From the NCBI RefSeq assembly GCF_001696535.1, contig NZ_MBQE01000003.1, positions 186,001-250,000 on the forward strand: a DNA stretch of 64,000 nucleotides, written 5' to 3'. The notes below the pieces were generated by a model that saw nothing but the letters and a program-made list of their open reading frames with translations, searched no databases and was not told the origin of the DNA. Positions 62,205 to 64,000 of this stretch are shown here, one piece after another. Both the position numbers and the translations under genes were made by a program. The stretch is from Stappia indica. GTDB taxonomy: Bacteria; Pseudomonadota; Alphaproteobacteria; Rhizobiales; Stappiaceae. Each line of letters starts with the position of its first letter. The stretch's first letter is position 1.

Positions 62205-62365
62205 CCCGGGTCGCCTGACAGGGCGGGTCCGCACCGCCAGACCCGGTGGTGCGGATCCGTCGTTTGCGCGCGTGGCTGTCGAGGCCGCCGCGCCCGACGG
62301 CCTAGCCGGACGCCGACCGCGCAGCCGTACGGTCCACCGATTACCCGGTCGGGGAGAGGGTTCCC

Positions 62366-63328
62366 ATGTCAACGCTGATAAGCCTAGCCGGCATCGCGGC
62401 TTCACTCGTCGCGGCGTTCGAGCTTGGCATTCCTGCCTATATCCTGTGTGCTGCGGGCTTCGTGCTCGGCATCGTCGGCGGCTTTCTCGGGGGGCGCGTG
62501 TCGCTCGCCATTGCCGCCATGGTCCTGGCCGCCTTCGTCTTTGCGGTCAGCCCTACCGGAATGGAGGCCGTCCTCACATCGATGGACGTCAATCCGCGCA
62601 ACTTCTTCCGTACCTATGACGGTCTGTCGGGTGTGATCGGGTCGCTGGCGATCCTGATGATCACGCTGCTCATCGTGCGCACCCGTTCTCCGCGGGCCTT
62701 TGAGACCATGCTCGACACGTCGGACGACTTCGACCGCGTGGTCGTGGGCATGGGCAAGCTGGCCTCCTGGCTCTTCGTGCCGTTGATGCTGATCATCTTC
62801 TACGATGTCAGCCAGCGTAAGTGGCTCGACTTCGACACGTCGATCATGGACACGCCGTTCTATGTCGACAGCACCAAGCTCCAGGAGATGGAGTGGCATC
62901 TGCATGCGACGCTGTTCCTGCTCTGCCTCGCCTTCGCCTATCGTGCCGACGGGCATGTGCGCATCGAGCTGATCCGGGACCGGTTGTCCCAGCGCGCCAG
63001 GGTGTGGATGGAGCTGGCGGGCATCGTCCTGTTCCTGCTGACCTATTGCTACCTGATCGTCCAGTTCGGCTGGGTCTATGCCAGCAAGTCCTACCAGATC
63101 GGCGAGGTCTCGGCCGCCCAGACGGGCCTGAGCCATCGCTGGATCATCAAGGGCATGCTGCCTGTCGGCTTCGCCTTGCTGTTCACCGCCGGCGTTTCCG
63201 CCGCGCTGCGTTGCGTCGTCTATCTCTTCGGCCCGTCCTACCTGAACGAGCGCTCCGGCGACTATGCCGGCACGCATCATGCGGACCTGCCGAAGGATGT
63301 GGCCACCAACGGGCCGATTACGGACTGA
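62366..63328 (+). CDS. TRAP small permease subunit with N-terminal extension
   Basis: 320 residues. About 200 residues at the C-terminal end form the usual four-helix DctQ unit (VVGMGKLASWLFVPLMLIIFYDVSQRKW to GMLPVGFALLFTAGVSAALR, with RADGHVRIELIRDRLSQRARVWMEL). Before it lie about 115 residues with three to four further hydrophobic segments (LISLAGIAASLVAAFELG and following), absent from DctQ above. ATG at 62366; GGGGAGAGGG upstream. The dctM-like gene follows after 16 bases. Confidence 0.87.
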   Translation: MSTLISLAGIAASLVAAFELGIPAYILCAAGFVLGIVGGFLGGRVSLAIAAMVLAAFVFAVSPTGMEAVLTSMDVNPRNFFRTYDGLSGVIGSLAILMITLLIVRTRSPRAFETMLDTSDDFDRVVVGMGKLASWLFVPLMLIIFYDVSQRKWLDFDTSIMDTPFYVDSTKLQEMEWHLHATLFLLCLAFAYRADGHVRIELIRDRLSQRARVWMELAGIVLFLLTYCYLIVQFGWVYASKSYQIGEVSAAQTGLSHRWIIKGMLPVGFALLFTAGVSAALRCVVYLFGPSYLNERSGDYAGTHHADLPKDVATNGPITD

Positions 63329-63344
63329 TCGGAGAGCTCGAAAC

Positions 63345-64000
63345 ATGACTTTCGTGGAACTTTTGCCGATCTACATGTTCGTGGCGCTCGCGCTGCTGCT
63401 GTTCACCGGCTTCCCCGTCGCCTTCATCCTGGGTGGTGTCGGCCTCGGCTTCGCATTCCTGGCCCAGGAACTGGGCGCCTTCAACGTCGCCCGCCTGGTC
63501 ATCCTGCCCAGCCGCATCTTCGGCAGCACCATGGAAAACCCGGTGCTGGTGGCCATTCCCATGTTCACCTTCATGGGCACGATGCTGGAAAAATCGGGCG
63601 TCGCGAAGGACCTGCTGCAATGTCTGCAGGTCCTGACGCGGCGCGTGCCCGGTGGTCTCGCCCTCTCGGTGACGCTGATGGGCACCATCATGGCCGCGAC
63701 CACCGGCATCATCGGCGCCTCGGTGGTGATGATCACCCTGCTGGCGCTGCCCGTGATGTTGGAGCGCAACTACCACATCCCGCTGGCGACCGGCACGATC
63801 GCGGCCTCCGGCACCCTCGGCATCCTCATTCCGCCGTCGATCATGCTGGTGATCATGTCGGACCTGATGTCGATCCCGGTCGGCACCGTGTTCGTCGCGG
63901 CCATCGTCCCGGGCCTGCTGCTGTCGGCGCTCTACACGATCTACATCATCGTGCTGTGCCGCATCCGGCCGCAGCTCGCCCCGCCGCTGCCCGACGATAT
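63345..64000 (+). CDS. TRAP large permease subunit, 5' part
   Basis: The first 218 residues of a DctM-family protein run off the right edge. Segments MFVALALLLFTGFPVAFILGGVGLGFAFL, TLMGTIMAATTGIIGASVVMITLLALPVML and LGILIPPSIMLVIMSDLMSIPVG are the conserved channel parts. ATG at 63345 has TCGGAGAG. It completes the second TRAP system with the two genes before it. Confidence 0.93.
   Translation, partial: MTFVELLPIYMFVALALLLFTGFPVAFILGGVGLGFAFLAQELGAFNVARLVILPSRIFGSTMENPVLVAIPMFTFMGTMLEKSGVAKDLLQCLQVLTRRVPGGLALSVTLMGTIMAATTGIIGASVVMITLLALPVMLERNYHIPLATGTIAASGTLGILIPPSIMLVIMSDLMSIPVGTVFVAAIVPGLLLSALYTIYIIVLCRIRPQLAPPLPDD

Overview
The window looks like chromosomal backbone of a GC-rich alphaproteobacterium, most likely order Hyphomicrobiales (a Stappia/Labrenzia-type genome is my best guess; no 16S is present to prove it). 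The arguments are: a gcrA gene with a CtrA-type box, a PdhS/PleC-family kinase, a tRNA-His of the alphaproteobacterial type (no extra G-1, A73, G1:U72), an ICE-type (Irr) palindrome before an iron-uptake gene, phasins, and a VtlR/LsrB-like LysR regulator beside a DUF1127 gene. I see no insertion sequence, prophage, CRISPR array or rRNA.

Layout. 1-5.5 kb: the end of a lytic transglycosylase, a REC-REC-GGDEF diguanylate cyclase, the scoAB ketoacid CoA-transferase and an AsmA-like protein. 5.5-16.4 kb: a polyamine locus with a potFGHI-type ABC transporter, two gamma-glutamylputrescine synthetase paralogues, a GntR/FCD regulator, an aminotransferase and an FAD oxidoreductase; the same GTGATCAC palindrome precedes both synthetases. 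16.4-19.5 kb: an fbpAB-type ferric iron transporter with an ICE box. 19.6-25 kb: a threonine dehydratase-like enzyme and a 1434-residue PdhS-like histidine kinase. 25.4-29.5 kb: two phasins, tRNA-His, two divergent paralogous winged-helix regulators, gcrA, and a triplicated terminator hairpin.

29.6-37.2 kb: a ThDP enzyme, a Pat-type acyl-CoA synthetase/acetyltransferase, a tandem universal stress protein with an FNR-type box, a secreted fasciclin protein and an acyl-CoA dehydrogenase. 37.3-44.1 kb: dctBD followed by a dctPQM TRAP transporter, with a sigma-54 promoter and paired upstream palindromes. 44.2-49.3 kb: REP-like elements, xseA, rsmE, a glutamate-cysteine ligase and a DUF937 protein. 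49.3-53 kb: a DUF4173 membrane protein translationally coupled to a two-component system, then a DUF1127 protein. 53.3-56.9 kb: a LysR regulator, an EamA exporter, two uncharacterised proteins and a Tat-exported thioredoxin. 57-64 kb: a GntR-lutABC lactate-oxidation operon divergent from a second TRAP transporter, cut by the window end.

The recurring theme is uptake plus oxidation of small organic acids and polyamines, each module having its own regulator and readable operator or promoter sites. Several start codons are GTG or TTG. Most genes belong to known families; the least explained parts are the tandem winged-helix pair at 27-28 kb, the DUF4173-two-component operon, the very acidic kinase and several small conserved proteins.
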